A DNA stretch of 12,146 nucleotides from Nitrosomonadaceae bacterium (GTDB lineage Bacteria; Pseudomonadota; Gammaproteobacteria; Burkholderiales; Nitrosomonadaceae), in the NCBI GenBank assembly GCA_024644425.1, contig JAHELA010000034.1, positions 1 to 12,146 of the forward strand. Direction: 5' to 3'. Below the pieces are notes generated by a model. That model ran no database searches, was not told the DNA's origin, and saw only the letters and a program-made list of their open reading frames with translations. Below, one piece after another: positions 6,498-12,146 of the stretch (position 1 is the first letter of the stretch; the number at the start of each line of letters is the position of its first letter). The position numbers and the translations under genes are program-made.

Positions 6498-7183
6498 GAT
6501 GTGGGAAGCATGAGTTCGCGTACCATCGGGATAGTGATTTGACGCTGATTCGTTAGTGAACAAAGATCAAGGGCATTAAGTGTGGCCATCAACGATGGAA
6601 AGTCTCGCTGTCCATGTCGTAGCAGGTAGTCACATACATCCTGGGGTAAATCAAAACCGCGGCTAGTAGCATGGTTTTTCATAGCTTGTATTTTTTCTTC
6701 ATCAGACAATTCATGGATCTGGTAAACTAGCCCCCATCCCAAACGTGTAACTAAGTCCTTACGCAAGGCCAATTGTGCGGGTGCAGCTGGTCCACATACC
6801 AGCATAAGCGCATGACCTTCATCTCGAATGTTGTTATAAAGATTAAATAAACCTATTTGTTCTGATGCTCCGAGATGATCAACATCATCTATTGTTAAAC
6901 AGTCTACCTCACCAATTCCTGAGAATTCAGCGTTTATGTTAGGTGTGATGCCACACTTAATATAAATTGCATCTAGTTTATTTTGAGTGCAAGCATCAAC
7001 CACCGCTTGTAATAAATGGCTTTTGCCACATCCCTTCCCACCCCACAAATAAACAAAACGTTCTTGTTCTCTACCCTCAAGGATATTTTCTAGGGTTTGC
7101 AACAATTCTATATTGTGTCCTGGAACAAAATTTTCCAATGTAGGTGAAGAAGATGGAGCGATATCGAGTAAAAGTTGCTTCAT
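6494..7183 (-). CDS. hda: DnaA regulatory inactivator Hda
   Basis: A 229-residue AAA+ protein related to DnaA domain III. With the DNA-loaded sliding clamp it stimulates ATP hydrolysis by DnaA and prevents re-initiation of replication. The N-terminal KQLLLDI (2-8) fits the clamp-binding motif of Hda. Walker A is GGKGCGKSH (48-56) and Walker B is LTIDDVD (96-102). The LVTRLGWGL segment (144-152) carries the Arg-finger region equivalent to DnaA box VII, and QRDFPSLMATLNALD (192-206) is the sensor-2 region. There is no DNA-binding domain IV, which distinguishes it from DnaA. Its ATG directly follows the stop of the perM-like gene, and its TGA overlaps the HAD gene start, so all three are probably translationally coupled. 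Confidence 0.95.
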   Translation of the reverse strand: MKQLLLDIAPSSSPTLENFVPGHNIELLQTLENILEGREQERFVYLWGGKGCGKSHLLQAVVDACTQNKLDAIYIKCGITPNINAEFSGIGEVDCLTIDDVDHLGASEQIGLFNLYNNIRDEGHALMLVCGPAAPAQLALRKDLVTRLGWGLVYQIHELSDEEKIQAMKNHATSRGFDLPQDVCDYLLRHGQRDFPSLMATLNALDLCSLTNQRQITIPMVRELMLPTS

Positions 7184-8248
7184 TTACGAATTGTAAAGTG
7201 TGCTTTCCAAATATTGTTTGCGTACGTAACGCAACCAAACTAGCAACACAGCGCTCGCTGGTAACGCCAATAATAAGCCAACAAACCCGAACAACTGGCC
7301 AAATGCGAGTAATGCAAAAATTACCACCACTGGATGTAATCCAATACGGTTACCAACTAACCAAGGAGTAAATACCATCCCTTCTAGTATTTGCCCAACA
7401 CCAAATACTATCCATACCGGTATAAGGTTACTCCACTCTTGGAATTGGATAAGGGCCACTATGGTTGCTAGTATCAAGCCGATACCTAAGCCGAGGTAGG
7501 GCACAAATACAAGGATTCCAGCTACTATACCGATTGGCAAAGCAAATTCTAGTCCTATAATCCATAACCCTATTCCGTAGCAAAAACTCATTAATAACAT
7601 CACTGAAAGTTGTCCTCGCATGAATTCAGACAACACTCTATCAGTTTCACGCGCAAGCAAATTAACTTGTTCCTGCCAATGGCGAGGGATTATTTCGTCT
7701 ACAAGTTTAGCCAATTGCTTCCAGTCTCGTAGTAAATAAAATAGCACAACTGGCATTAGTACGATATTTAAGAAAAATTCCATTATTGCTACACCACCAC
7801 TGGTAAATGATGGTATCAACTTAGCAAGAACCCCACCCGCATCTTGCCAGTTCTGCGTCAGTAATTGTTTGAGCTGAGCAATGTCAAATTTTAGATTAAT
7901 ATTCAAATATTTTTCTAGCCAAGGGACTAAGCTGTTTCTGATTGTTTCAAGATAAATTGGTGCTTTTTCAATGAGTCGGGAAACTTCTTTCTCCAATAAT
8001 GGCGCTAAAATAAGAATCAATATCGTAAATAAGCTTAGCAAAAGTGTTATTACTAGTATCGTTCCAAGAGAGCGTGGTATTTTCCATGTTGCTATTTTTG
8101 TCACAAGTGGATTAAAAACATAGGCGATGATTCCCGCCACAAGGAAAGGAGTAAGTATCGGGCTTAGCAAATAAATCAACATACCCGCGATAAAGACTAA
8201 TATTAGCCACCATAGGTGATGTAAATCGCTGGAGTGTTTGTGGTCCAT
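7184..8248 (-). CDS. AI-2E/PerM family transporter-like membrane protein
   Basis: A 354-residue polytopic membrane protein with the layout of the AI-2E transporter (PerM/TqsA, DUF20) family. It has an N-terminal pair of helices with LSPILTPFLVAGIIAYVFNPLV and a soluble amphipathic region around residues 80-170. Further helices follow, with LYLLRDW-like (FYLLRDW), FVPYLGLGIG, and GQILEGMVFTPWLVGNRIGLHP near the C-terminus; these are the most conserved parts. Members export small molecules or ions; the substrate here is unknown, and a quorum-signal role should not be assumed. The ATG at 8248 has no Shine-Dalgarno sequence. It heads the minus-strand unit with hda and the HAD gene, and diverges from purM. 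A perM-like gene beside hda and opposite purM is, from memory, a recurring proteobacterial arrangement. Confidence 0.92.
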   Translation of the reverse strand: MDHKHSSDLHHLWWLILVFIAGMLIYLLSPILTPFLVAGIIAYVFNPLVTKIATWKIPRSLGTILVITLLLSLFTILILILAPLLEKEVSRLIEKAPIYLETIRNSLVPWLEKYLNINLKFDIAQLKQLLTQNWQDAGGVLAKLIPSFTSGGVAIMEFFLNIVLMPVVLFYLLRDWKQLAKLVDEIIPRHWQEQVNLLARETDRVLSEFMRGQLSVMLLMSFCYGIGLWIIGLEFALPIGIVAGILVFVPYLGLGIGLILATIVALIQFQEWSNLIPVWIVFGVGQILEGMVFTPWLVGNRIGLHPVVVIFALLAFGQLFGFVGLLLALPASAVLLVWLRYVRKQYLESTLYNS

Positions 8249-8249
8249 T

Positions 8250-8264
8250 TACGGTAAAATTACA
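8250..8264 (+). promoter_or_regulatory. Possible promoter/operator element in the perM-purM divergent gap
   Basis: TACGGTAAAATTACA lies just outside the perM-like start codon and about 85-100 bases before purM. It contains TAAAAT, a possible -10 hexamer reading towards purM, but no clear -35. The same 15-mer with one mismatch recurs in the other divergent gap (12063-12077, minus strand). Function is inferred only. Confidence 0.25.
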
Positions 8265-8348
8265 GTTCCTAATAATCGCACTCTAACTGCAACAAAGCGA
8301 GAACTCAACTTGACTTCATCAAATCAAGGAAATTTAGGCTCAACCCAA

Positions 8349-9368
8349 ATGTCCTATTATGACGCAGGCGTTAATATAGATGCGGGCAACCACTTAATAG
8401 AAAAAATTAAGCCTTTTGCAAAGCGTACTATGCGTCCGGAAGCACTTACTGGAATCGGTGGCTTTGGGGCACTATTTGAGATTTCCAGAAAATACCAAAA
8501 TCCAGTGTTGGTGTCGAGTACTGATGGTGTGGGCACCAAATTGAAGCTTGCATTTAAATACGATAAGCACGACTGTATTGGAATAGACTTGGTAGCCATG
8601 AGTGTCAATGATATTCTGGTACAGGGGGCGGAGCCACTGTTTTTTTTAGATTATTTTGCCTGCGGTAAGCTTGATGTTGATATTGCTACTCGCGTAATTA
8701 GGGGGATCTCTGAAGGGTGCGAACAAGCGGGATGTGCCTTAATTGGCGGTGAAACAGCAGAAATGCCAGGAATGTATTTGGAAAGCGAATACGACCTTGC
8801 AGGTTTTACAGTAGGTGTGGTTGAGAAAAACCGTATTATTAGTGGACGATCCATTATGGAGGGTGATGTTGTTCTTGGACTTGCCTCCAGCGGGGCGCAT
8901 TCAAATGGATACTCTTTGATTCGCAAGATTTTAGAAGAGAGTAGCATAGATTTGTCAGCTAATTTTAATGGTAAGACGATGATAGATGCGATCATGGCAC
9001 CAACTCGTATTTACGTAAAACCATTGCTCAAGCTACTGAAACATTTTCCGGTAAAAGGCATAGCACACATCACAGGTGGGGGGTTAGTAGAAAATATACC
9101 TCGCATTCTACCGAAGGGAGTTACTGCAGTATTGCAAAAGAGTGCATGGGATATGCCCAAATTGTTTCATTGGTTACAACAGCAGGGCAAAATTGCTAAT
9201 CATGAAATGTATCGGGTATTCAATTGTGGTATTGGCATGGTATTAATAATCTCAAATGAATATGTCAATGCTGTGACGGAAGAACTACGTTTTGCAGGTG
9301 AGACTGTGTGGAGCATTGGCACAATTCGAAAATGTGGGAAAGGTGAAGCGCAAACTATAATAGAGTGA
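8349..9368 (+). CDS. purM: Phosphoribosylformylglycinamidine cyclo-ligase PurM (AIR synthetase)
   Basis: A 339-residue cytosolic enzyme (E. coli 345) that closes formylglycinamidine ribonucleotide to aminoimidazole ribonucleotide with ATP, step 5 of purine synthesis. The conserved sequence begins with SYYDAGVNIDAGNHLIE. STDGVGTKLKLAF, GIDLVAMSVNDILVQGAEPLFF, GGETAEMPGMY, GLASSGAHSNGYSL and HITGGGLVENIPR all follow in family order. I start it at ATG 8349. A TTG at 8310 would add 13 residues. The open frame even continues to 8238, overlapping the divergent perM-like gene, which is not plausible. None of the candidate starts has a strong Shine-Dalgarno sequence. purN follows after 36 bases, making a purMN operon of the widespread type. 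Confidence 0.96.
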   Translation: MSYYDAGVNIDAGNHLIEKIKPFAKRTMRPEALTGIGGFGALFEISRKYQNPVLVSSTDGVGTKLKLAFKYDKHDCIGIDLVAMSVNDILVQGAEPLFFLDYFACGKLDVDIATRVIRGISEGCEQAGCALIGGETAEMPGMYLESEYDLAGFTVGVVEKNRIISGRSIMEGDVVLGLASSGAHSNGYSLIRKILEESSIDLSANFNGKTMIDAIMAPTRIYVKPLLKLLKHFPVKGIAHITGGGLVENIPRILPKGVTAVLQKSAWDMPKLFHWLQQQGKIANHEMYRVFNCGIGMVLIISNEYVNAVTEELRFAGETVWSIGTIRKCGKGEAQTIIE

Positions 9369-9404
9369 TCAGTATCGAGTTGAGTCTTTTCTATAACAAC
9401 CATA

Positions 9405-10043
9405 ATGAAATCTCTCGTCATCCTTATTTCTGGTCGTGGTAGTAATATGCGAGCTTTGCTTGAAGTAAAGCCTCCCGTCAGGGTAGCTGCTGTGATCAGC
9501 AACAATCCTAAGGCTGCTGGGCTGGAGATAGCTAAAAAGTACGATGTCGAAACCGCTATAGTAGACCACCGAGAATATCAAAATCGTAAAGCATTTGATG
9601 CCGCTCTAGCGAAAAAAATTGACTTTTATCGCCCTTCTCTGATCGCGCTGGCTGGTTTTATGCGTGTGTTGGGAGACGGTTTTGTAAACCGGTATAAAGG
9701 AAAGCTAATAAACATACATCCTTCGTTATTGCCTGCTTTCCCTGGTCTCAGAGCGCATGAACAGGCGTTAGAGAATGGCGTAAGAATACATGGTTGTACA
9801 GTACATTTTGTTACGCCTCGAATGGATCATGGTCCAATCATCATTCAAGCAGCTGTTCGAGTACTACCAAATGATACAAAAGAAACTCTTGCGGCACGAG
9901 TGTTGGAGCAGGAGCATCTTATATACCCAGAAGCCGTACGTTTATATATGGAAGGTCGGCTAAAGCTATCCGGAAGTCATGTTGAAGTGAGCAACGATAC
10001 ATCTGAAAATTTAGTTTTATGCTCACCTGAGTTGCATAAGTGA
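9405..10043 (+). CDS. purN: Phosphoribosylglycinamide formyltransferase PurN
   Basis: A 212-residue enzyme, the same length as E. coli PurN, that transfers a formyl group from 10-formyltetrahydrofolate to glycinamide ribonucleotide, step 3 of purine synthesis. LISGRGSNM (8-15) is the phosphate-binding loop. INIHPSLLPAFPGLRAHEQAL (from 102) carries the catalytic Asn103 and His105, equivalent to E. coli Asn106/His108. HGCTVHFVTPRMDHGPII (129-146) carries the catalytic Asp141, equivalent to Asp144. The last 20 or so residues, rich in Ser/Glu, look variable. No Shine-Dalgarno sequence is evident before the ATG at 9405. It lies between purM and an RNA methyltransferase gene, probably in one transcript. 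Confidence 0.96.
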   Translation: MKSLVILISGRGSNMRALLEVKPPVRVAAVISNNPKAAGLEIAKKYDVETAIVDHREYQNRKAFDAALAKKIDFYRPSLIALAGFMRVLGDGFVNRYKGKLINIHPSLLPAFPGLRAHEQALENGVRIHGCTVHFVTPRMDHGPIIIQAAVRVLPNDTKETLAARVLEQEHLIYPEAVRLYMEGRLKLSGSHVEVSNDTSENLVLCSPELHK

Positions 10044-10100
10044 GCCACTTATTAAATTACTGCTACTAGTATTTTCTCTTATTGTATGTGCTTACAACAG

Positions 10101-11369
10101 ATGCGTCTTACTCCTGATCAGATGGATATGGCCATTGCGGCATTACGTGCAGTACAGCAGTTTGCGCGCCCTGCTGATGGTGTGTTACGGCATTTCTTTC
10201 GTGAAAATTCTAAATTTGGGGTAAACGACCGAGCATTCATATCAGAATCTGTTTTTGGAGTGCTACGACATTTTTTTTCTCTTAAGCAAATTGTCGGAAC
10301 TACTACTTCTCGTTCATTGCTGCTTGCTTATCTTGTAAAGTTTCAAGGTATGAATTTGAAAGAATTAATACCGCTTGTCAGTGAGGCTGAGGCAAAACAG
10401 CTTACTAAAATCAAAGCAGCGAGTCTAAAATCGCAGTCACTATCTATTCGATCAGAATTACCAGAGTGGATGGTGAATAAAATGCAGAAATTTATGCCTG
10501 ATAAGGATATCCTAACGCTTGGAATCTCTTTACAACAGCCAGCATCACTTGATTTACGTGTAAATACAATAATTACAAATCGCAACGAAGTTCTTGCTAG
10601 ATTAAGTGAAGATGGTATTAAGGCACAAGTTACTCCCTACTCTCCTATTGGTATTCGCCTTGATAGAAAATCGACTATCAACCAGCATGATTTGTTTCTA
10701 GCTGGCAAGATCGAAATTCAAGATGAAGGGAGTCAACTTTTAGGTTATTTGTTAGGACCTAAGCGTGGCGACATAGTAGTAGATTTTTGTGCTGGTGCTG
10801 GTGGCAAGGCGCTGATGATGGGCGCATTAATGTGCTCAAAGGGACGTATTTATGCATTTGACATATCTGAGAAGCGATTAAATAATTTGAAATTGCGTCT
10901 CAAGCGTTCTGGCTTGTCCAATATATATACTAGGTGTATAGACAACGAAAATGATAACAAGGTGAAGCGACTAACAGGAAAAATTGACCGACTTATGGTT
11001 GATGTGCCTTGTAGCGGATTAGGAACACTACGCCGTAATCCTGATTTGAAATTACGTCAGTCACCACAGAGTATTGAGAGATTTAAACGCCAACAAGCGG
11101 CGATACTCTCATCTTCATCAAACTTACTTAAACCGGGGGGGAGACTAGTTTATGCAACTTGTAGTTTTTTGCCCGAGGAAAATCAAGAAATTATCGAGAG
11201 TTTTCTTGCCAGCCACACTAAGTTTACGCTGCAAAAATGCTCTGAAATATTTGCGAAACAAAAGATTCCACTCGATACAGGAAAATTCCTGCACTTATCT
11301 CCCAACCTACATCGTACGGATGGTTTTTTTGCTGCCGTATTGAATCTAACTAGGAAAAACGATCATTAA
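10101..11369 (+). CDS. RsmB/NOP family RNA (cytosine-5) methyltransferase
   Basis: A 422-residue SAM-dependent methyltransferase of the NOL1/NOP2/Sun group that makes 5-methylcytosine in RNA. The N-terminal part (AALRAVQQFARPADGVLRHFF ... DRAFISESVFGVLRH) resembles the shortened NusB-like region of RsmB-type proteins. IQDEGSQL precedes the SAM-binding motif VVDFCAGAGGK (about 226-236). Motif IV DVPCSGLGTLRRNPDLK (Cys304) and motif VI YATCSFLPEENQ (Cys354) give the two catalytic cysteines of the m5C family. The best start is ATG 10101, where the family-like MRLTPDQMD begins; ATG 10086 in frame would add five residues. No ribosome binding site is clear for either. Whether the target is 16S rRNA C967, as for E. 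coli RsmB, cannot be told from sequence. It lies 57 bases after purN and closes the purMN unit. Confidence 0.92.
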   Translation: MRLTPDQMDMAIAALRAVQQFARPADGVLRHFFRENSKFGVNDRAFISESVFGVLRHFFSLKQIVGTTTSRSLLLAYLVKFQGMNLKELIPLVSEAEAKQLTKIKAASLKSQSLSIRSELPEWMVNKMQKFMPDKDILTLGISLQQPASLDLRVNTIITNRNEVLARLSEDGIKAQVTPYSPIGIRLDRKSTINQHDLFLAGKIEIQDEGSQLLGYLLGPKRGDIVVDFCAGAGGKALMMGALMCSKGRIYAFDISEKRLNNLKLRLKRSGLSNIYTRCIDNENDNKVKRLTGKIDRLMVDVPCSGLGTLRRNPDLKLRQSPQSIERFKRQQAAILSSSSNLLKPGGRLVYATCSFLPEENQEIIESFLASHTKFTLQKCSEIFAKQKIPLDTGKFLHLSPNLHRTDGFFAAVLNLTRKNDH

Positions 11370-11448
11370 AATCAATGGATAAAACTTGTTCCAATAGTAC
11401 TATTTTATTGATGTCTTATCTTATTTATTTTCTTGACTTCTTATATTG

Positions 11449-11850
11449 CTAAGCTTTTTCTTGTGATATTTTTTTCTGAATAAACTCGATCTTGTAACCG
11501 TCAGGATCCTCTACAAAAGCAATAATCGTGGCCCCATGTTTCATTGGACCTGCTTTACGGGTGACATTCCCGCCACGTTTCTTAACCATATCACAGGCTA
11601 GATAAGCGTCATCTACTTCGATGGCTATGTGACCGTAGCCTGCTCCTAAATCATAATTTTTCACATCCCAATTGTATGTTAATTCAAGTACTGAACCATC
11701 AGTCTCATCTTGGTAGCCAACGAATACCAAGGTAAACTTTCCCTCTGGATAGTCTTTACGTCGCAGCACTCTCATTCCTAGAACATTTGAATAAAAATCA
11801 ATTGATTTTTCCAAATTTCCAACTCGTAACATGGTATGTAGGATACGCAT
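11449..11850 (-). CDS. gloA: Lactoylglutathione lyase (glyoxalase I) GloA
   Basis: A 133-residue cytosolic metalloenzyme that converts the methylglyoxal-glutathione hemithioacetal to S-lactoylglutathione, the first step of methylglyoxal detoxification. The four metal ligands fall at exactly the E. coli positions: His5 (MRILHTMLRV), Glu56 (VLELTYNW), His74 (YGHIAIEV) and Glu122 (GYKIEFIQ). The length fits the short, Ni/Co-activated bacterial class without the eukaryotic insertions. The start ATG directly follows the TAG stop of rubredoxin, with no spacer, and only a weak GAG-type ribosome site lies upstream within the rubredoxin gene. Translation is therefore probably coupled to rubredoxin. 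It converges with the RNA methyltransferase gene across a 79-bp gap that has only weak palindromes and no clear terminator. Confidence 0.96.
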   Translation of the reverse strand: MRILHTMLRVGNLEKSIDFYSNVLGMRVLRRKDYPEGKFTLVFVGYQDETDGSVLELTYNWDVKNYDLGAGYGHIAIEVDDAYLACDMVKKRGGNVTRKAGPMKHGATIIAFVEDPDGYKIEFIQKKISQEKA

Positions 11851-12039
11851 CTAAATTTCAACCATCTCAAAGTCTTCTTTACGTGCACCACATTCAGGGC
11901 AAACCCAGTTCATTGGTACGTCTTCCCATCGTGTACCAGAAGGGATGCCTTCTTCAGGTAATCCGTCACTTTCATCATATATAAAACCGCAAATAAGGCA
12001 CATGTAACTGCGATATACGAGAGTCTCAGTAGTAGGCAT
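11851..12039 (-). CDS. Rubredoxin
   Basis: A 62-residue iron protein that carries single electrons between soluble redox partners. The Fe(SCys)4 site is complete: C14-x-x-C17 in YMCLICGFIYD and C47-x-x-C50 in NWVCPECGARKEDFE, with the usual 29-residue spacing between the two pairs. The GLPEEGIPSGTRWEDVPMNW stretch is standard for the fold. There is a short N-terminal extension of about ten residues before the core. The redox partner is not visible here. It is the first gene of a leftward pair with gloA and diverges from thiD with 45 bases between the start codons. In betaproteobacteria a rubredoxin gene next to thiD/hemL is, from memory, common. Confidence 0.95.
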   Translation of the reverse strand: MPTTETLVYRSYMCLICGFIYDESDGLPEEGIPSGTRWEDVPMNWVCPECGARKEDFEMVEI

Positions 12040-12062
12040 GATATAAGTATTTTAGGTTAAAA

Positions 12063-12077
12063 TGTAATTTTACGGTA
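12063..12077 (-). promoter_or_regulatory. Possible promoter/operator element in the rubredoxin-thiD divergent gap
   Basis: On the minus strand this reads TACCGTAAAATTACA, matching 14 of 15 bases of the element at 8250-8264 in the perM-purM gap. TAAAAT could act as a -10 for the rubredoxin-gloA pair. No clear -35 is seen on either strand, and a chance match in AT-rich DNA is possible. Confidence 0.25.
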
Positions 12078-12084
12078 TTAATGC

Positions 12085-12146
12085 ATGCTTCAGCCACCCC
12101 CTATAGTTCTTTCTTTCTCTGCAAACGACTCGAGCGGCGGCGCGGG
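12085..12146 (+). CDS. thiD: Hydroxymethylpyrimidine/phosphomethylpyrimidine kinase ThiD, N-terminus only
   Basis: Only the first 20 codons are inside the window. From ATG 12085 the frame reads MLQPPPIVLSFSANDSSGGA and runs off the right edge. PPIVLSFSANDSSGGA is the characteristic opening of ThiD, a ribokinase-fold enzyme that phosphorylates hydroxymethylpyrimidine twice for thiamine synthesis. The Asp and the GGAG turn belong to the substrate pocket. It diverges from rubredoxin. An ATG four bases earlier (12081) is in another frame. No Shine-Dalgarno sequence is seen. The assignment rests on a short but distinctive motif and on the rubredoxin neighbour. Confidence 0.85.
   Translation, partial: MLQPPPIVLSFSANDSSGGA

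Noticed and set aside
6498..6563. Longer HAD hydrolase start
   Set aside because: The extra 22 residues are encoded within hda and precede the normal DLDNT-proximal N-terminus; the ATGA overlap start is more natural.
8238..8348. Longer purM start reaching into the divergent perM-like gene
   Set aside because: It would overlap the start of the divergent gene and cover the shared promoter region. PurM conservation begins at SYYDAGV. The TTG at 8310 remains a minor alternative.
11370..11448. Bidirectional terminator between the RNA methyltransferase gene and gloA
   Set aside because: The palindrome AATAGTACTATT (11393-11404) has no usable loop and competing AT-only pairings. There is no GC-rich stem, so I could not support a terminator call.
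1..12146. Mobile elements, CRISPR arrays, tRNA or rRNA genes
   Set aside because: I looked for transposase-like motifs, terminal inverted repeats, regularly spaced repeats and tRNA-like TTCGA arms and saw none that hold up.

Overview
The window looks like an AT-rich (by eye) chromosomal segment of a Gram-negative betaproteobacterium, most likely of the Nitrosomonadales / Nitrosomonas type. This is inferred from the gene set and from a DUF2024 protein that I recall being known from Nitrosomonas; I ran no search. There are no rRNA or tRNA genes, insertion sequences, CRISPR arrays or phage genes. Apart from the left end it is a compact housekeeping region.

Left end (1-1593): the tail of a DUF2024 gene runs rightwards and converges, six bases apart, on a leftward two-gene unit. 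That unit is a Tat-signal exported protein of unknown function followed by a small PqqD-like protein of the type associated with 'HPr-rel-A' clusters. An AT-rich stretch of about 320 bases separates this unit from the next. This is the least understood part of the window.

Quinone block (1594-4480, minus strand, order of transcription ubiC, ubiA, ubiD): chorismate lyase, 4-hydroxybenzoate polyprenyltransferase and the UbiD decarboxylase carry out three successive early steps of ubiquinone synthesis. ubiC and ubiA overlap in a GTGA stop/start. Upstream, after about 300 bases without a gene, is a lone FecCD/BtuC-type ABC permease (4778-5755).

Central minus-strand cluster (5835-8248, order of transcription perM-like, hda, HAD hydrolase): an AI-2E/PerM family membrane protein, the DnaA-inactivating ATPase Hda and a HAD-IB phosphatase. 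The joints are extremely tight, with 0 bp and a 4-bp ATGA overlap.

Plus-strand cluster (8349-11369): purM and purN (purine steps 5 and 3) followed by an RsmB/NOP-type RNA m5C methyltransferase. It diverges from the perM-like gene across a gap of about 100 bp.

Right end (11449-12146): rubredoxin and glyoxalase I (gloA) form a leftward pair whose stop and start codons abut. Rubredoxin diverges from thiD, of which only the first 62 bases lie in the window.

A striking general trait is that almost no start codon here has a recognisable Shine-Dalgarno sequence. The clear exception is a TTG start on the Tat-exported protein. Several starts are GTG or TTG, and I have moved several starts inward from the longest open frame where family length, coupling overlaps or ribosome binding sites support it.
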